Source of the DNA: Burkholderia stagnalis | Lineage (GTDB): Bacteria; Pseudomonadota; Gammaproteobacteria; Burkholderiales; Burkholderiaceae | Reading direction: 5' to 3' | DNA: 64,000 nucleotides | NCBI RefSeq assembly: GCF_902830275.1 | Contig: NZ_CADESW010000029.1 | Coordinates: 1 to 64,000 of the forward strand | Shown: positions 62,766 through 64,000 of the stretch, piece by piece | Layout of the letters: each line of letters opens with the position of its first letter | Numbering within the stretch: the first letter of the stretch is position 1 | Notes under the pieces: model-generated | Seen by the model: only the letters and a program-made list of their open reading frames with translations | The model's database searches: none | What the model was told of the DNA's origin: nothing | Translations under genes and position numbers: made by a program

Positions 62766-62903
62766 GCGCGCCGCCCGCGCCCGGCGCGGCGGCGCATGCG
62801 CTTTCCTTTTGGCGACGGCCATTGGACAATGAGCCCGCCGCTCGCCGCCACGCGCGCGAGGCCCGTCCGGCCCGCGCCCGGCGAGCGGCTTCCGTCCACC
62901 TCG

Positions 62904-64000
62904 ATGAAACGCTACGAAACCCTCGCCCATACGATCGCCGACGAGATCCGCAACGGCAACCTCGCGGTCGGCACGCGCCTGCCGTCGCTGCGCCAGCTCA
63001 TCGCGCAGCACGGCGTCAGCCAGTCGACGGTGTTTCGCGCGTACTACCTGCTCGAGCAGTGGGGCCTGATTCGCGCGCGCGAACGCTCGGGCTACTACGT
63101 CGCGCCGGGCGCGCGGCCGCCCGCGAAGCGGCGCGCGAGCCGCGCCGCGCCGGCCACGCACAAGGTCGACATCAGCGACCTCGTGTTCTCGGTGCTCGAC
63201 GCCGCGACGCAGCCGGGCATCGTGCCGCTCGGCTCCGCGTTCCCGTCGCCGACGCTGTTTCCGCTGCCGCGCCTCGCGAAATCGCTCGCGCAGGCGACGC
63301 GCCTCGTCAGCCCGTGGAGCACGGTGGTCGACCTGCCGCCCGGCAACGAGCAACTGCGCCGCCAGATCGCACTGCGCTATCTGGCGATGGGCGTGTCGCA
63401 GCCGCTCGACGAGATCGTCGTCACGAACGGCGCGCTCGAAGCGCTGAACCTGTGCCTGATGGCCGTCACGCGGCCCGGCGACGTGGTGGCCGTCGAAGCG
63501 CCCGGCTTCTACGCGGCGCTGCAGGCGATCGAGCGGCTCGACCTGCGGGCGGTCGAGATTCCGGTCGATCCGCGCACGGGCCTCGATCTCGACGCGCTCG
63601 CGCATGCGCTCGACCGGCACGACGTGCGCGCGTGCTGGTTCATGACGAATTTCCAGAATCCGACCGGCGTCACGCTGTCGCCGGACAAGAAGCGCGCGCT
63701 CGTCGAGCTGCTGGCCGCGCGCGACGTGCCGCTGATCGAGGACGACGTGTACGGCGAGCTGCATTTCGGGCCGGACTATCCGCTGCCCGCGCGCGCGTTC
63801 GACACGCACGGGCTCGTGATGCACTGCAGTTCGTTCTCGAAGACGCTCGCGCCCGGCTACCGGATCGGCTGGGCGGCCGCGGGCCGGTTCGCGGAAAAGG
63901 TGCAGCGGCTCAAGCTGATGACGACGCTGTCGGCGAGCATTCCGGCGCAGGCCGGCATCGCGAACTATCTCGAGCATGGCGGCTACGATCGCCATCTGCG
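62904..64000 (+). CDS. MocR-type regulator (GntR helix-turn-helix plus aminotransferase fold), cut by the right edge
   Basis: 365 residues are visible. The N-terminal winged helix (about 2-70) contains LPSLRQLIAQHGVSQSTVFRAYYLLEQWGLI (in part). The type I aminotransferase-like domain (from about 85) has the PLP-binding pattern NFQNPTGVTLS, IEDDVYGELHF and the Lys of SSFSKTLAPGYRIGW (Lys313). MocR proteins use PLP as a co-effector. An ATG at 62829 is in frame but would add a disordered tail. Confidence 0.94.
   Translation, partial: MKRYETLAHTIADEIRNGNLAVGTRLPSLRQLIAQHGVSQSTVFRAYYLLEQWGLIRARERSGYYVAPGARPPAKRRASRAAPATHKVDISDLVFSVLDAATQPGIVPLGSAFPSPTLFPLPRLAKSLAQATRLVSPWSTVVDLPPGNEQLRRQIALRYLAMGVSQPLDEIVVTNGALEALNLCLMAVTRPGDVVAVEAPGFYAALQAIERLDLRAVEIPVDPRTGLDLDALAHALDRHDVRACWFMTNFQNPTGVTLSPDKKRALVELLAARDVPLIEDDVYGELHFGPDYPLPARAFDTHGLVMHCSSFSKTLAPGYRIGWAAAGRFAEKVQRLKLMTTLSASIPAQAGIANYLEHGGYDRHL

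Noticed and set aside
61467-63995. 842-codon minus-strand open frame
   Set aside because: It mirrors the transporter and MocR genes; Arg- and Ala-rich antisense frames are expected in such GC-rich DNA.
1-64000. CRISPR arrays, tRNA/rRNA genes or complete insertion sequences
   Set aside because: I saw no regularly spaced repeats, no cloverleaf-like segments and no transposase gene; short RNA genes could still be missed by eye.

Overview
The window reads as a high-GC betaproteobacterium, most likely Burkholderia (cepacia-complex type), probably on a secondary chromosome. The evidence is the very GC-rich third codon positions, several DUF4148 exported proteins, the DUF3088, DUF2933 and DUF5676 families, and a first half that matches in content the low-oxygen-activated (lxa) locus described in Burkholderia cenocepacia. 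The species is inferred from gene content, not from an rRNA or a database match.

Region 1 (1 to about 34,600) is an anoxia/persistence island. It encodes an FtsH-type protease (cut by the left edge), six intact universal stress proteins carrying eight UspA domains, and a decayed seventh. It also has a phosphotransacetylase and acetate kinase pair, a beta-CASP metallo-beta-lactamase RNase, a CHASE-PAS histidine kinase with a NarL-type response regulator, and an FNR-family regulator with all four Fe-S cysteines. Further genes are a small cytochrome c, a LOG-family protein, BON and Hsp20 proteins, a phosphotransferase/ATPase fusion, a CBS-domain protein, a LemA/TPM cluster, a copper-type P1B ATPase operon, a UbiB-like kinase and a two-gene NAD-dependent formate dehydrogenase. 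Sixteen FNR-type palindromes (TTGA-N6-TCAA, 13 exact and 3 with one mismatch) lie upstream of most transcription units, so the island looks like one physical regulon read by the FNR protein it encodes. It also shows erosion: a USP remnant, a glutamate dehydrogenase stub, and a membrane-protein gene frameshifted at a run of seven G.

Region 2 (35,000 to 44,700) is an ordinary redox/detoxification cluster: MFS exporter, MoaF-like protein, LLM-type flavin oxidoreductase, two aldo/keto reductases, Old Yellow Enzyme, exported cyclase, LysR regulator and SRPBCC protein. Three similar TGATTT...TCAA motifs in its promoter regions are candidate regulator sites. Small exported DUF4148 proteins follow.

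Region 3 (45,000 to 55,400) holds a thiolase, a glycosyltransferase beside the C-terminal scar of a lost transporter, a penicillin-acylase-type Ntn hydrolase and a DHA2 exporter. A truncated tyrosine integrase, a lower-GC stretch with a nucleotidyltransferase, and a membrane protein complete it.

Region 4 (55,600 to 64,000) holds a DUF4148 protein, a periplasmic binding protein translationally coupled to a membrane diguanylate cyclase, and a hexuronate module: GntR regulator divergent from mannonate dehydratase and an ACS-family transporter, with UxuR-like operators between them. A MocR-type regulator is cut by the right edge. I saw no tRNA, rRNA, CRISPR array or intact insertion sequence.
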